Shown: positions 36,442 to 45,719, counted from the stretch's first letter. The stretch: DNA of 64,000 nucleotides from Metabacillus litoralis (GCF_003667825.1 NZ_CP033043.1:2970001-3034000); one strand, 5' to 3'. Numbers and translations are program-made. The notes: generated by a model from the letters alone, not told the origin.

Positions 36442-37413
36442 TCATTTCAACGATTCTTCATGTACAGTCACTAGTTCGTTTGCTCTTTTCTTATATGCAA
36501 GTAATGATAAAAATTCAAAGGCAATATGCGCGGCATTTAAAGCAGTAACCCCTGTCGGATCACGATCAGGTAACACCTCAACTAAATCAAAGCCAATAAA
36601 ATTCGAACCAGCCACACCCCTTAAAAGTTCCAATGCTTGTGCAATTGTAAACCCTCCAACCTCAGGTGTACCGGTTCCAGGTGCATATGCAGGATCTAAG
36701 AAATCAATATCAAACGTTAAGAAAGTTGGACTGTTTCCAATACGCTGGCGTGCTCTTTTTATCACTTCCTTCGTACCAATTTCGTGTAGCTCTAGCCCAG
36801 TTATTACTTCGTAGCCTAGACCTTTTTGTTCTTCTAGATCTTGCTTAGAATACAATCTCATCCCAATTTGTATCGATTTTGACGTATCTACAATTCCTTC
36901 TTCAACCGCTCTTCTAAACATGGTTGCATGTGTATATTTTTTTCCTCCATAAGATGTGTCCCATGTATCACTATGTGCATCAAAATGAAGTAAACTAACA
37001 GGACCAAATACTTCTGCAGCTGCACGTAAATGTGGGAGTGAAATTCCATGATCACCACCTAAAATGATTGGAACAATTCCTCTCTGAAAATATGGAACAA
37101 GTTGTTTTTGAATCATGTCATAAGTTTCTTCTGTATATCCTGGTACCGTCTGCATATCCCCACTATCTACACCAGAAAGATAATCAAACACATCAATATC
37201 CAACCCCGGATTATACGTATGTAATCGAGTTGATCGGGAACGAATGGCCTCAGGACCAAATCTCGTTCCAGTGGCAAACGTGACCCCTGTATCAAAGGGA
37301 TGACCTAAAATAGCAAAATCAATGTTCTCCTTTGTTTTGGAATGTGGTAAGTGCATGAAAGTTCTAATCCCCGAAAAAATTGGCATCTCTCTACTAGTTT
37401 CTGGTCTGTACAT
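36442..37413 (-). CDS. GbuA-like ureohydrolase (guanidinobutyrase/guanidinase type)
   Basis: A 323-residue manganese or nickel ureohydrolase and the first gene of the operon. Ligands are H122 (GGDHG), D145/H147/D149 (HFDAHSD) and D235/D237 (TFDIDFLDP). The N-terminus SREMPIFSGIRTFMHLPHS and the ATGTRFGPEAIR block follow the guanidinobutyrase/guanidinopropionase pattern rather than agmatinase. It should release urea from a guanidino acid or from guanidine itself. The presence of a second, different ureohydrolase in the same unit argues for distinct substrates. GGAG lies nine bases before the ATG. Confidence 0.87.
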   Translation of the reverse strand: MYRPETSREMPIFSGIRTFMHLPHSKTKENIDFAILGHPFDTGVTFATGTRFGPEAIRSRSTRLHTYNPGLDIDVFDYLSGVDSGDMQTVPGYTEETYDMIQKQLVPYFQRGIVPIILGGDHGISLPHLRAAAEVFGPVSLLHFDAHSDTWDTSYGGKKYTHATMFRRAVEEGIVDTSKSIQIGMRLYSKQDLEEQKGLGYEVITGLELHEIGTKEVIKRARQRIGNSPTFLTFDIDFLDPAYAPGTGTPEVGGFTIAQALELLRGVAGSNFIGFDLVEVLPDRDPTGVTALNAAHIAFEFLSLLAYKKRANELVTVHEESLK

Positions 37414-37453
37414 AATAAAACTCCTTTCGTTTTTTCAGTTTTCTTAAAACTTA

Positions 37454-37472
37454 AACCTCAATAATTGAGGTT
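37454..37472. promoter_or_regulatory. Palindrome in the leader of the ureohydrolase operon
   Basis: AACCTCAAT and ATTGAGGTT form perfect nine-base arms with a one-base centre, 41 bases upstream of the ureohydrolase start. The tight spacing suggests a protein-binding operator rather than a terminator. No guanidine (ykkC-type) aptamer was recognised in this leader. Confidence 0.45.
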
Positions 37473-37624
37473 ACTTCGCTATCTTCTAGGAGAATATTTT
37501 CTTTTCTAATTTTTAACTTAGTCCCATTAAATCACAGGTATCATGCACTGACTATAAGCTTGGAAGATTCTATGACGTATTTTTTGAATAATCTGAAAAT
37601 ATAAGTTAGATTCCTGAATTTTCA

Positions 37625-37688
37625 TTGACTTTCACCTTACCTTTTTTTACGATGGAAACTATATAAACATTTTTTGTTTATATAGTTT
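37625..37688 (+). promoter_or_regulatory. Promoter and TetR-type operator
   Basis: TTGACT (37625-37630), a 17-base spacer and TACGAT (37648-37653) make a plausible sigma-A promoter for the tetR gene. Immediately downstream, AAACTATATAAACA (37656-37669) and TGTTTATATAGTTT (37675-37688) are perfect 14-base arms around TTTTT. The palindrome covers the expected transcription start, so it probably is the autoregulatory operator. Confidence 0.65.
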
Positions 37689-37727
37689 TTGCTTCCACTA
37701 CACTGAAAATTGAAAAGGGTGGATAAA

Positions 37728-38288
37728 ATGAAAGAAAGAATTATGGTGGCATTTATAGAAGAAGTTCAAAGAAAAGGAATAAAATTCACAATGGATGAGT
37801 TAGCAGAAAATTTAGGTGTTAGTAAAAGAACAATTTATGAGCATTATTCATCTAAGAAAGATATTTTAGATGAAATTATCATTAAATCCTTTCATGATAT
37901 AGAAGAAAAGGAGAAAATTATTCTTGATAAACAAGACATTTCCACTATACAGAAAATAAAAGAAGTACTAATTATTGTCCCTACTTTTTTTGATCTATAT
38001 GATCAGCAAATCCTTGATCAAATGAAAAAATATTATCCGGAACAATGGGAAAAAGTCATGTTCGGTTTAAATAACACGTGGAATAACTTAAGATCCCTTT
38101 TAGAAAAGGGTGTAGAAGAAGGAGTTATTAAAGAATTTAATTTTAATATTGTCATGAAGTTAATCTCTAATGGTACACATTGGTTCTTTGATCAAAACTA
38201 TTTAATTAAGCATAATATTAACCTAACAGAAGCATTTACAACGGTAGGAGAAATATTGTTATTTGGATTGGTAAAAGAAGCCGATTAA
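37728..38288 (+). CDS. TetR-family regulator
   Basis: A 186-residue regulator with an N-terminal TetR helix-turn-helix (KFTMDELAENLGVSKRTIYEHYSSKKDILDEI contains the recognition helix near residues 30-45) and a ligand domain of unknown specificity. It is divergent from the ureohydrolase-ABC operon and probably controls it and itself through the palindromes in the 314-base gap. A TTG at 37710 is in frame, but AAAGGGTGG supports the ATG at 37728. Confidence 0.88.
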   Translation: MKERIMVAFIEEVQRKGIKFTMDELAENLGVSKRTIYEHYSSKKDILDEIIIKSFHDIEEKEKIILDKQDISTIQKIKEVLIIVPTFFDLYDQQILDQMKKYYPEQWEKVMFGLNNTWNNLRSLLEKGVEEGVIKEFNFNIVMKLISNGTHWFFDQNYLIKHNINLTEAFTTVGEILLFGLVKEAD

Positions 38289-38307
38289 CCCCATAAACAT
38301 CTTATAA

Positions 38308-38342
38308 AAAAATCCACCAGCTTTCAAAACTGGTGGATTTCT
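38308..38342. terminator. Bidirectional terminator
   Basis: Stem AATCCACCAG / CTGGTGGATT with A-rich 5' and T-rich 3' flanks, between tetR and htpG. Confidence 0.85.
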
Positions 38343-38344
38343 CA

Positions 38345-40225
38345 TTATACCATTACCTTACACATATCATTTGTAAACTCAACAGGATCTTGAATTGGTA
38401 AGCCTTCAATTAACAATGCTTGGTTGTAAAGAAGGTTTGTATAGAGTGTTACTTTTTCTTTGTCACTATCAAATGCATTTTTTAGAGATTGAAACACTTC
38501 GTGGTTGCTGTTGATTTCTAAGATTTTTTCTGCCTTTACATTTTGATTATCAGGCATAGCACTTAGAATTTTTTCCATTTCAATTGTTACTTCACCTTCT
38601 GTTGTTAAACAAACAGGATGAGATTTTAGACGCTTAGATAATCTAACATCCTTCACTTTATTTGATAGAATATTTTTCATGAACTCAAAGAGCTCTTTAT
38701 TTTCAGTTTGCTCGGATTCTGTTTGCTTTTGATCTTCTTCTGACTCAATTCCTAAGTCACCGCTAGAAACCGATTTGAATTCTTTTTCGTTATAGTTCAT
38801 GAGCATTTTGATCGCAAACTCATCAATATCTTCTGTAAAGAAAAGAATTTCATAGCCTTTTTCAGAAACTAATTCTGTTTGTGGTAATTTTTCAATTCTC
38901 TCGATCGACTCACCAGAAGCATAGTAAATATACTTTTGATCTTCAGCCATTCTTGAAACATACTCATCAAGTGAAACAAGCTTTTTCTCTTTTGAAGAAT
39001 AAAACATTAATAAGTCCTGTAACACTTCTTTGTTGCTTCCAAAGTCACTGTACACTCCATATTTTAGCTGTCTACCAAAGGATTTGTAAAACTTCTCATA
39101 ATTTTCACGATCATTTTTCATGAGACTTTTCAATTCATTTTTAATCTTTTTGCTAATGTTTTTTGAAATGAACTTTAACTGACGATCTTGCTGTAAAATT
39201 TCCCTTGAAATATTAAGTGATAAATCCTCAGAATCAACCATTCCTTTAACAAAGCTAAAATAATCTGGAAGGAGTTCCGGACATTTATTCATGATTAGTA
39301 CGCCGTTTGAATATAGCTCTAAGCCCTTTTCATATTCCTTTGAATAGTAATCAAATGGCATGTTTTCAGGGATATAAAGAATTGCATTGTATCTTACTGT
39401 ACCGTCAACATTAATATGGATATGCTTAATTGGCTTATCAAATCCGTAATGCTTTTCATTGTAAAAGGCTACATAGTCATCATCTGTTAATTCATTTTTG
39501 TTTTTTCTCCAGATTGGTACCATGCTGTTAATAATTTGTTCTTCTTCGTATTCTTCTAACTCATTATCGCTGCCTTCTTTAGCTCGTTGGCCTTTAACAT
39601 CCATTTTGATTGGATAGCGAATAAAATCAGAGTATTTTTTAATGATTGATTTTAATTTATATTCTTCTAAAAACTCATCATAGTTTTCTTCTTCTTCATT
39701 TTCTTTTATCTTTAAAATAATTTCTGTACCAACTGTTTCTTTTTCATATGGTTCAATAGAGTAGCCTTCAGCACCTTGTGATTCCCATTTGTAAGCTTCA
39801 TCACTTCCAAGCGCTTTACTGATAACAGTAACAACATCAGCTACCATAAATGCAGCGTAAAACCCAACTCCAAACTGACCAATAATATCATGGCCATCCT
39901 TTGATTCATTTTCCTTTTTGAATGCTAAGGAACCACTTTTGGCAATAACACCAAGGTTGTTTTCAAGCTCTTCCTTTGTCATGCCAATTCCTGTATCTAA
40001 AATAGTAAGTGTTCTATTCTCTTTATTTGGTGTAAGTTTGATAAAATAACTGTCCTTTTCAAAGCTTAATGAATCATCTGTTAGAGCTTTGTAGTAGATT
40101 TTATCAATCGCATCACTAGCATTTGAAATTAACTCTCTTAAAAACACCTCTCGTTGTGAGTAAATAGAGTTAATCATCATTTCCAACAATCTTTTGGATT
40201 CTGCTTTAAATTGCTTTTTTTCCAA
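38345..40225 (-). CDS. htpG: Molecular chaperone HtpG (Hsp90)
   Basis: A 626-residue cytosolic ATP-dependent chaperone. The N-terminal ATPase domain carries [25 protein letters not shown], and [13 protein letters not shown]; the middle domain (about 230-490) has the [18 protein letters not shown] block; the C-terminal part is the dimerisation domain. The frame extends to 40246, but AGAGG followed by seven bases marks the TTG at 40225 as the start, matching the family N-terminus. A perfect CIRCE element and a TTGACA box lie upstream. Confidence 0.96.
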   Translation of the reverse strand: MEKKQFKAESKRLLEMMINSIYSQREVFLRELISNASDAIDKIYYKALTDDSLSFEKDSYFIKLTPNKENRTLTILDTGIGMTKEELENNLGVIAKSGSLAFKKENESKDGHDIIGQFGVGFYAAFMVADVVTVISKALGSDEAYKWESQGAEGYSIEPYEKETVGTEIILKIKENEEEENYDEFLEEYKLKSIIKKYSDFIRYPIKMDVKGQRAKEGSDNELEEYEEEQIINSMVPIWRKNKNELTDDDYVAFYNEKHYGFDKPIKHIHINVDGTVRYNAILYIPENMPFDYYSKEYEKGLELYSNGVLIMNKCPELLPDYFSFVKGMVDSEDLSLNISREILQQDRQLKFISKNISKKIKNELKSLMKNDRENYEKFYKSFGRQLKYGVYSDFGSNKEVLQDLLMFYSSKEKKLVSLDEYVSRMAEDQKYIYYASGESIERIEKLPQTELVSEKGYEILFFTEDIDEFAIKMLMNYNEKEFKSVSSGDLGIESEEDQKQTESEQTENKELFEFMKNILSNKVKDVRLSKRLKSHPVCLTTEGEVTIEMEKILSAMPDNQNVKAEKILEINSNHEVFQSLKNAFDSDKEKVTLYTNLLYNQALLIEGLPIQDPVEFTNDMCKVMV

Positions 40226-40318
40226 TTTACAACCTCTCCTCTTCAAAAATTTATCCTACTTTATTATGTAGTAAAATAGAAAATGATTAGGTGTTCTATG
40301 GACACTCCTTCTTTTAGT

Positions 40319-40345
40319 TTAGCACTCTATGCTCTAGAGTGCTAA
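40319..40345 (-). promoter_or_regulatory. CIRCE element (HrcA operator) upstream of htpG
   Basis: TTAGCACTC-N9-GAGTGCTAA matches the CIRCE consensus exactly in all 18 arm positions. It is 94 bases upstream of the htpG start. A TTGACA box lies at 40384-40379 on the minus strand, so the element would overlap the start of transcription. HrcA repression with release on heat shock is predicted. Confidence 0.93.
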
Positions 40346-40394
40346 ACTATTATTTAAATATCATATTTCTCTTATCAATGTCAACTGGTGGCAA

Positions 40395-40441
40395 ATAAAA
40401 AAGTGCAATGAAAGCTAAGAATTAGCAGTCATTGCACTTCA
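40395..40441 (-). terminator. Terminator of trhO
   Basis: On the minus strand GAAGTGCAATG pairs with CATTGCACTT, with an inner hairpin GCTAA/TTAGC, followed by TTTTTTATTTG. Confidence 0.83.
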
Positions 40442-40446
40442 ACTTT

Positions 40447-41391
40447 TTATACTAAAGCAGCTAATCTTTCTGTTACCTGCTCTTCTGTTAATCCATTTTC
40501 CGAAACATAGCGATTACGTTCATGTACTCGGCACTCATGACTACATGCGCGCAAGTATTTATGCTCATTTTCCTCAGAGCAAAGAATTTTTTTATTACAT
40601 TCAGGATTACCACAGTTAACAAAGCGTTCACAAGGTTCACCAGTAAAATGATCTTTTCCAATAACAGTTGGTTCTACTTGGTTAACAGGTACGATTAGAC
40701 GCTCATCAAATACATAACACTGACCGTCCCAATCCTTCCCTTGTACTTCAGGATCTTTACCATAAGTAACAATCCCGCCGTGAAGCTGTGCCACATCCTC
40801 AAATCCCTCTTGACGAAGCCAACCTGAGAATTTTTCACAACGAATACCACCTGTGCAATACGTTAAGATCTTTTTCCCTTCAAACTTTTCTTTGTTTTGA
40901 CGAATCCAATCTGGTAACTCTTTAAACGTATTAATATCAGGTAAAATAGCATTTTTGAAATGACCAACAGCATACTCATAGTCATTTCTAGCATCAATAA
41001 TAACTGTATCTTCTTGTTTCATTGCTTCCATAAATTCTTTAGGGCTGTAATATTTACCTGTTAGCTCTAACGGGTTAACATCCTCTTCTAAACGAAGCGT
41101 CACAAGCTCTGGACGATGACGAACCTTCATTTTTTTGAAGGCATGCTCATCTTCTTCATCTATTTTATAAACCATTTCAGCAAAGCGTGGATCTTCTTTC
41201 ATGTGAGCCATGTATTGATCCGTTTGCTCAACAGTTCCTGAAACCGTTCCATTAATTCCTTCAGAAGCTATTAAAATTCTACCTTTTAGCCCAAGGTTTT
41301 TACAAAACTCTAAATGCTCTTGAGCATACTCTTCAGGGTTATCAATATGAACATAGTGATAGTATAGTAAAACGCGATATTCTTTTGACAT
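40447..41391 (-). CDS. trhO: tRNA uridine hydroxylase TrhO (rhodanese-like)
   Basis: A 314-residue UPF0176/YbfQ protein. It acts with prephenate-independent O2 chemistry to hydroxylate uridine 34 of tRNAs (5-hydroxyuridine, precursor of mo5U in Bacilli). The N-terminal acylphosphatase-like domain is followed by a rhodanese domain with C179 in the loop [13 protein letters not shown], and a C-terminal cysteine cluster ([17 protein letters not shown]). Length and motif order are normal. AGAAGGTG precedes the ATG. Confidence 0.92.
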   Translation of the reverse strand: MSKEYRVLLYYHYVHIDNPEEYAQEHLEFCKNLGLKGRILIASEGINGTVSGTVEQTDQYMAHMKEDPRFAEMVYKIDEEDEHAFKKMKVRHRPELVTLRLEEDVNPLELTGKYYSPKEFMEAMKQEDTVIIDARNDYEYAVGHFKNAILPDINTFKELPDWIRQNKEKFEGKKILTYCTGGIRCEKFSGWLRQEGFEDVAQLHGGIVTYGKDPEVQGKDWDGQCYVFDERLIVPVNQVEPTVIGKDHFTGEPCERFVNCGNPECNKKILCSEENEHKYLRACSHECRVHERNRYVSENGLTEEQVTERLAALV

Positions 41392-41571
41392 ATATTTTTC
41401 ACCTTCTATATTATATTTGCAAGATATACATACAGAGATGGTTACTTGCTTTTACATTTTACTTGTTTATAAAATGTAACATCTTATTTAAACAAATTTT
41501 CTATGAAAATGCAAATTGATAGTTTACAAAGGTGAGAAATACCAATTTTATTTGTGTTCTCTCCGATTTTT

Positions 41572-42167
41572 ATTCATTCCCGCGATGAATGACACTTCCC
41601 TTGCTTTTCTCCATCGTTTTGTCGTTCATTCCCGTGATGAACGACACTTCCCTTGCTTTTCTCCATCGTTTTGTCGTTCATTCCCGCGATGAACGACACT
41701 TCTCTTGCTTTTCTCGATCGTTTTGTCGTTCATTCCCGCGATGAACGACACTTCCCTTGTTTTTCTCGATCGTTTTGTCGTTCATTCCCGCGATGAACGA
41801 CACTTCCCTTGCTTTTCTCCATCGTTTTGTCGTTCATTCCCGCGATGAACGACACTTCCCTTGCTTTTCTCCATCGTTTTGTCGTTCATTCCCGCGATGA
41901 ACGACACTTCCCTTGTTTTTCTCGATCGTTTTGTCGTTCATACTCGCGATGAACGACACTTCCCTTGCTTTTCTCCATCGTTTTGTCGTTCATTCCCGCG
42001 ATGAACGACACTTCTCTTGTTTTTCTCCATCGTTTTGTCGTTCATTCCCGCGATGAACGACACTTCCCTTGCTTTTCTCCATCGTTTTGTCGTTCATCCC
42101 CGCAATGAACGACACTTCCCTTGTTTTTCTCGATCGTTTTGTCGTTCATTCCCGCGATGAACGACAA
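41572..42167. repeat. Tandem array of eleven 52-bp hairpin repeats
   Basis: Eleven units start at 41584, 41636, 41688 and so on to 42104, each exactly 52 bases, with partial arms at both ends. Every junction forms GTCGTTCAT-TCCCGCG-ATGAACGAC, a nine-base stem with a seven-base loop, separated by a nearly constant 27-base segment. Units differ by only a few C/T and C/G changes. Because 52 is not a multiple of three the array is not coding. It fills most of the gap 41392-42228; the rest of that gap is plain AT-rich sequence. Confidence 0.95.
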
Positions 42168-42228
42168 TTGTAACTCCATTCAAAAATAGCCCAATTTCAA
42201 TTTATTGGACAGCATTCAATATTAAAAA

Positions 42229-42819
42229 TCAAGCAAAATCCTCTTCATTTTTAAACCAAGTTGTTACATCTGAGATTGCCTTTCTTTTCCCCTTTATTTC
42301 TTTCATATCAGGGTAACCAATGTATAATAATCCAACCATCTCAGATTCAGAAGATAACTTAAACAATTTCTTTACCTCGTTTGAATAACAGCTTTCACCT
42401 GTTCTCCAAATGGCACCCAATCCAAGGGCATGGGCTGCGAGCAGCATATTTTGAACAGAAGCACAGACAGCTGCCGCTTCCTCCTTCATCATGACACGTT
42501 TATTTGCTTTTGTTGATTCTACAGCAACGGCAATTATAACGGGTGCTCGCAAAGGTTTATTTTCTTCTCTTTCTAATCGCTTTTGACTTTCTTCACTATT
42601 TGGATCTTCTAGTGTTTTCTCCACAAGAGATGCGAGTGTTTTACCAAGTGCTTTTCTCGCATCACCTGTTAATACAAAAAATCTCCATGGCTCTGTTCGG
42701 AAATGTGAAGGTGCCCAGGTTCCTGCTTGAACAATTTGATGAATCAACTCACTAGGGACAGGATCTTCTTTTACTTTTCCAATACTCCTTCTAGTTGCAA
42801 TAGCTGAAAGGACGTCCAT
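42229..42819 (-). CDS. Nitroreductase-family FMN oxidoreductase
   Basis: A 196-residue nitroreductase with FMN-site motifs RRSIGKV near the N-terminus, WAPSHFRTEPWRFFVLTG, the AAVCASVQNMLLAAHALGLGAIW block and YIGYPDM at the end. Such enzymes reduce nitro compounds, quinones or act in nitrogen-heterocycle metabolism using NAD(P)H. GGGAG followed by eight bases places the start at the ATG at 42819, five codons inside the longest frame. The neighbouring 52-bp array lies at its 3' end. Confidence 0.9.
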   Translation of the reverse strand: MDVLSAIATRRSIGKVKEDPVPSELIHQIVQAGTWAPSHFRTEPWRFFVLTGDARKALGKTLASLVEKTLEDPNSEESQKRLEREENKPLRAPVIIAVAVESTKANKRVMMKEEAAAVCASVQNMLLAAHALGLGAIWRTGESCYSNEVKKLFKLSSESEMVGLLYIGYPDMKEIKGKRKAISDVTTWFKNEEDFA

Positions 42820-42964
42820 TATTTTCACTCCCATTTTTTAAGTTATTTCATCTTATTCAAAAACATGAGAAATGACTCTTTAGAATAACCTTCTCTAAAT
42901 CACACCTACTCCCCCCATTAAATAAATAGCGAGAATGAATAGTATAAACATAGGAGGGGTTAGA

Positions 42965-43294
42965 GTGGAATCTTATGTTAAAGATGCACTAGATGAGTGG
43001 AAAGAGGAAATGTTAAAACAAAAGCTTGATTTAGATGAAGAATACGAAAAAATCAAAAGTGAATTACAAATCTATTCTTATAAGTCAGGTATTACAAAAC
43101 AAGTTATTCAATCAACAATAAATGATGAAATTATTGAAACGATCAAATCAACTTATCAAGTACCCTTTGTTGAAAAATACGAACAATTGAAGCAATACAT
43201 ACGAGTTTTGGAAGAAAAACGAAAAGTATATCAAATGTTTGTTGATAAAATTCAAAAAGTAAGTGAAACAGAAGTAAACGAGAGTCATGTTTAA
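42965..43294 (+). CDS. Small charged coiled-coil protein
   Basis: A 109-residue, highly charged protein (ESYVKDALDEWKEEMLKQKLDLDEEYEKIKSEL...) that looks like two long helices separated by a short loop (SGITKQVIQS). It has no membrane segment or signal. The GTG at 42965, seven bases after GGAGGGG, is chosen over the ATG at 42935, which has no ribosome-binding site. I do not recognise the family. Confidence 0.65.
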   Translation: MESYVKDALDEWKEEMLKQKLDLDEEYEKIKSELQIYSYKSGITKQVIQSTINDEIIETIKSTYQVPFVEKYEQLKQYIRVLEEKRKVYQMFVDKIQKVSETEVNESHV

Positions 43295-43320
43295 GAGAGC
43301 AAACATGACCCTCGTTTTTT
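43280..43320 (+). terminator. Intrinsic terminator
   Basis: CGAGAGTCATGTTT pairs with AAACATGACCCTCG (two mismatches), followed by seven T. The stem overlaps the preceding stop codon. Confidence 0.8.
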
Positions 43321-43502
43321 TGATTTTTCCTTACTAGGAAATTATTAGATAGACTAGAATGATATGGAAGGTTTGTAACGTTCCTATCATCTTATTGTAA
43401 TAACGTAAACAAACTGTTAAGTGCTTGTTCTTTTAAACTCTTTTTTTCGTGGTAAGATGAACTCATTGATTAGCTCAGGTGCTAACAAGGAGGTTATACA
43501 AC

Positions 43503-44198
43503 ATGAAAAATAAGATTCTATCGTTAATTACCTTCGTATCACTAACAGCTGGATTTTCAGCACATGCAGCTGCAGAAGAGGTGACTGTAAAAGAAGGTGA
43601 CACTTTATGGGAAATCGCAAAGTTAAATGAAGTAGAAGTAGAGAATATAATAGATTGGAATAAGCTTCCTGGTGATATGATTCAACCAGAAGATCAATTA
43701 AAACTCCATGAATCACATGAAGTATCAACAGGAGAAACATTATGGGATATTGCTGAAGAATATGATGTTGAGGTTGAAGAAATTGAAGCCTGGAACGAAA
43801 TTGATTCACACATCATTAAACCAGGAGGCGAGTTAATCATTAAAGAAACCGAAAAGGCACAAACGTCTTCTGAAGATAAAGAAACCGAATCAAATAAGGA
43901 ATATAGTAAAGAATTAACTGTTACTGCTACAGCCTATACAGCAAATTGTGAAGGCTGCTCTGGTACAACTAAGATGGGAATTGATCTCCATGCCAATCCT
44001 GATAAAAAGGTAATAGCTGTCGACCCTGATGTGATTCCATTAGGATCAACTGTAGAGGTTGAAGGTTATGGGACAGCGATTGCGGCAGATACCGGTGGAG
44101 CTATTAAGGGAAATAAGATTGATGTTTTTATCCCCTCAGAATCAGATGCTCTACAATGGGGAAAACAGCAAGTAGAAGTGAAAATTATAGAAGAATAA
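43503..44198 (+). CDS. LysM-3D cell-wall protein (YocH-like)
   Basis: A 231-residue secreted protein: signal peptide ending near AHAAAEE, two LysM peptidoglycan-binding modules (VTVKEGDTLWEIAKLNEV and EVSTGETLWDIAEEYDV), an acidic linker and a C-terminal 3D domain with the conserved aspartates (AVDPDVIPLG, AADTGGAIKG, NKIDVF). The organisation equals B. subtilis YocH, a muropeptidase made during growth. AAGGAGG supports the ATG at 43503; an upstream in-frame start is eight codons earlier without a site. No convincing WalR box was found upstream. Confidence 0.88.
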   Translation: MKNKILSLITFVSLTAGFSAHAAAEEVTVKEGDTLWEIAKLNEVEVENIIDWNKLPGDMIQPEDQLKLHESHEVSTGETLWDIAEEYDVEVEEIEAWNEIDSHIIKPGGELIIKETEKAQTSSEDKETESNKEYSKELTVTATAYTANCEGCSGTTKMGIDLHANPDKKVIAVDPDVIPLGSTVEVEGYGTAIAADTGGAIKGNKIDVFIPSESDALQWGKQQVEVKIIEE

Positions 44199-44203
44199 AC
44201 AAT

Positions 44204-44246
44204 TACACCCCTTTGGTGAGTAAGAGTACCAAGGGGGTGTAGTTTT
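44204..44246. terminator. Bidirectional terminator
   Basis: TACACCCC..TTGGT pairs with ACCAAGGGGGTGTA, with T-rich sequence on the plus strand, between convergent genes. Confidence 0.8.
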
Positions 44247-44247
44247 A

Positions 44248-45102
44248 CTATTTTTTAATAACCGGAATCCATATCTCTGCTCGATAATCTTCTGAATAAG
44301 CATCTCCTTCAGGGTAAACCTCTATTTCCGGTGCAGGAGCATGCTCGTACCCTGTCGCAGGAAACCACTCAGAAAAAATTCGTTTCCAAACATGCTGAAT
44401 AGCGTGAGGCATAGGACCAACAGACTCAAAAACAGCCCACGTAGAAGCAGGTATTTCTTTGACCTCTAAATCTGGGGATATCTTATCAGTCGTTTTTTCA
44501 ACCGCAATATAATAGGTAAATTCATTTTTTTGCTGATTACCTTCCGCACAGACTCCTAATATTCCCATTTCTCCAGCTTGTTGTGCAAGCTTCTCAGTAA
44601 ACCCATTCTCATTTGATTCTTTCCAAAATAATGGAATTTTTTCATTATTATTCTCCATTGAGACCCGGATCCCTTTACCAACAACATGAAATGCTTCTTT
44701 TTGAATGATCTTATAATTCATTTCTTCTTCTCCTTTTAGTTGGATTTGAAAGGAAAGCTTAGGAAAGGCTTTGACGGTTTTGCCTGAGTGCCTCACTTCA
44801 ATTGGACTAATTCCATGTGCTTTTCGAAATGCTTTCGAAAAGGATTCAGGACTTTCATAGCCATACTTTAAAGCAATGTCCAATACTCTTACATTTGAAT
44901 GAATTAGTTCTTGTGCTGCTAATGTTAACCTTCTTTTTCGAATATACTCGGCCACAGTAAATCCGGTAAGTATTTGAAACATTCTTTGAAAATGAAACCT
45001 AGACATACAGGCAATTTTTGCTGCTTCTTCAATAGTCAAATGTGAAGCTAAATTGTTTTCAATAAATGCAATAGAATCATTTATTTTCTGTAAGCTCTCC
45101 AT
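44248..45102 (-). CDS. AraC-family regulator with GyrI-like ligand domain
   Basis: A 284-residue regulator. Residues about 5-105 form the two-helix-turn-helix AraC DNA-binding domain (LTIEEAAKIACMSRFHFQRMF and VLDIALKYGYESPESFSKAFRK), and residues 130-284 a GyrI-like/SOUL-type effector domain (WAVFESVGPMP, WFPATGYEHAPAPEIEVYP), as in Rob or BmrR-type drug-responsive regulators. It should bind hydrophobic or cationic small molecules and activate efflux genes. The inner ATG at 45102 has GGGGGAG upstream. Confidence 0.88.
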   Translation of the reverse strand: MESLQKINDSIAFIENNLASHLTIEEAAKIACMSRFHFQRMFQILTGFTVAEYIRKRRLTLAAQELIHSNVRVLDIALKYGYESPESFSKAFRKAHGISPIEVRHSGKTVKAFPKLSFQIQLKGEEEMNYKIIQKEAFHVVGKGIRVSMENNNEKIPLFWKESNENGFTEKLAQQAGEMGILGVCAEGNQQKNEFTYYIAVEKTTDKISPDLEVKEIPASTWAVFESVGPMPHAIQHVWKRIFSEWFPATGYEHAPAPEIEVYPEGDAYSEDYRAEIWIPVIKK

Positions 45103-45482
45103 ATGCTCCCCCTCATCCATACAATAACAAAGAAGTAACCTAATTTACCTGTCATTGCTTGCACAATAATGACAGATTAAATTCACTTGTTCTTAAAATC
45201 TATTCAATAACCTTTTTTTATAGTGTCTTATACCAAATTTTAGCTTTTACTGTCGTTAATTGAAAGAAATCTAGTTTATCCGCCATATTTTAATAGATTG
45301 TGCAGAGAAATGTAGATAAATATTTGCAGGAAATCTTCCACTTTTCTAAAACTTATTTATAAAAGAGCTTTGTTACTCTTATCTGTTCATTTTCATCCTC
45401 CTTTATTCAAAGGAAGGAGCAAAATGAATAATGAGTTTTAACATAGCGGATAAAGAAACTAAAGGAAAGGTGGTCATTTTTC
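45103..45482. other. Intergenic region without recognisable gene
   Basis: This 380-base AT-rich gap carries the divergent promoters of the AraC gene and the small gene at 45483. A 36-codon frame from an ATG at 45431 overlaps the small gene in another phase and has poorly spaced AAGGAAGGAG; I do not call it. Confidence 0.4.
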
Positions 45483-45668
45483 GTGAGAGACGATTTGACC
45501 TTACAACAACTAGCAGAAGGAATTCCAAAATCACTTCTTAATGCATCAGATAAAGATTTAGAAGGCTTCCAGCATATTATTGAAGAAACAATTAAATTAC
45601 GTGAAGGACACCGAAATCTTCAAAAACTAATTAAAAGCTTCTCAACATCAGGTATCCAACGTTCGTAA
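45483..45668 (+). CDS. Small helical protein
   Basis: A 61-residue charged protein (VRDDLTLQQLAEGIPKSLLNASDKDLEGFQHIIEE...) that reads as three helices with no cysteine or signal peptide. The GTG start has AAAGGTGG nine bases upstream and a terminator follows the stop, which supports a real gene. I do not recognise it. Confidence 0.6.
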   Translation: MRDDLTLQQLAEGIPKSLLNASDKDLEGFQHIIEETIKLREGHRNLQKLIKSFSTSGIQRS

Positions 45669-45692
45669 ATTAACTTTTGAGTCATACTTATT

Positions 45693-45719
45693 AAGAGAGC
45701 CATTACCCAGGCTCTTTTT
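45693..45719 (+). terminator. Intrinsic terminator
   Basis: Stem AAGAGAGCC / GGCTCTTTTT with loop ATTACCCA and T-tract, after the small helical gene. Confidence 0.82.

Noticed and set aside
37414..37650. Guanidine (ykkC-type) riboswitch in the leader of the ureohydrolase operon
   Set aside because: The conserved blocks of the guanidine aptamers could not be found on the minus strand; only a short palindrome is present.
41572..42167. Possible CRISPR array
   Set aside because: The segments between the palindromes are nearly identical from unit to unit, not unique spacers, and no cas gene occurs in the window. It is a tandem repeat.
43325..43500. WalR box upstream of the YocH-like gene
   Set aside because: TGTAAT and TGTTAA half-sites occur, but not with the five-base spacing required for a WalR site.
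45431..45541. Small frame starting at the ATG at 45431
   Set aside because: It overlaps the better supported gene at 45483 in another phase, and its ribosome-binding site is too far upstream.
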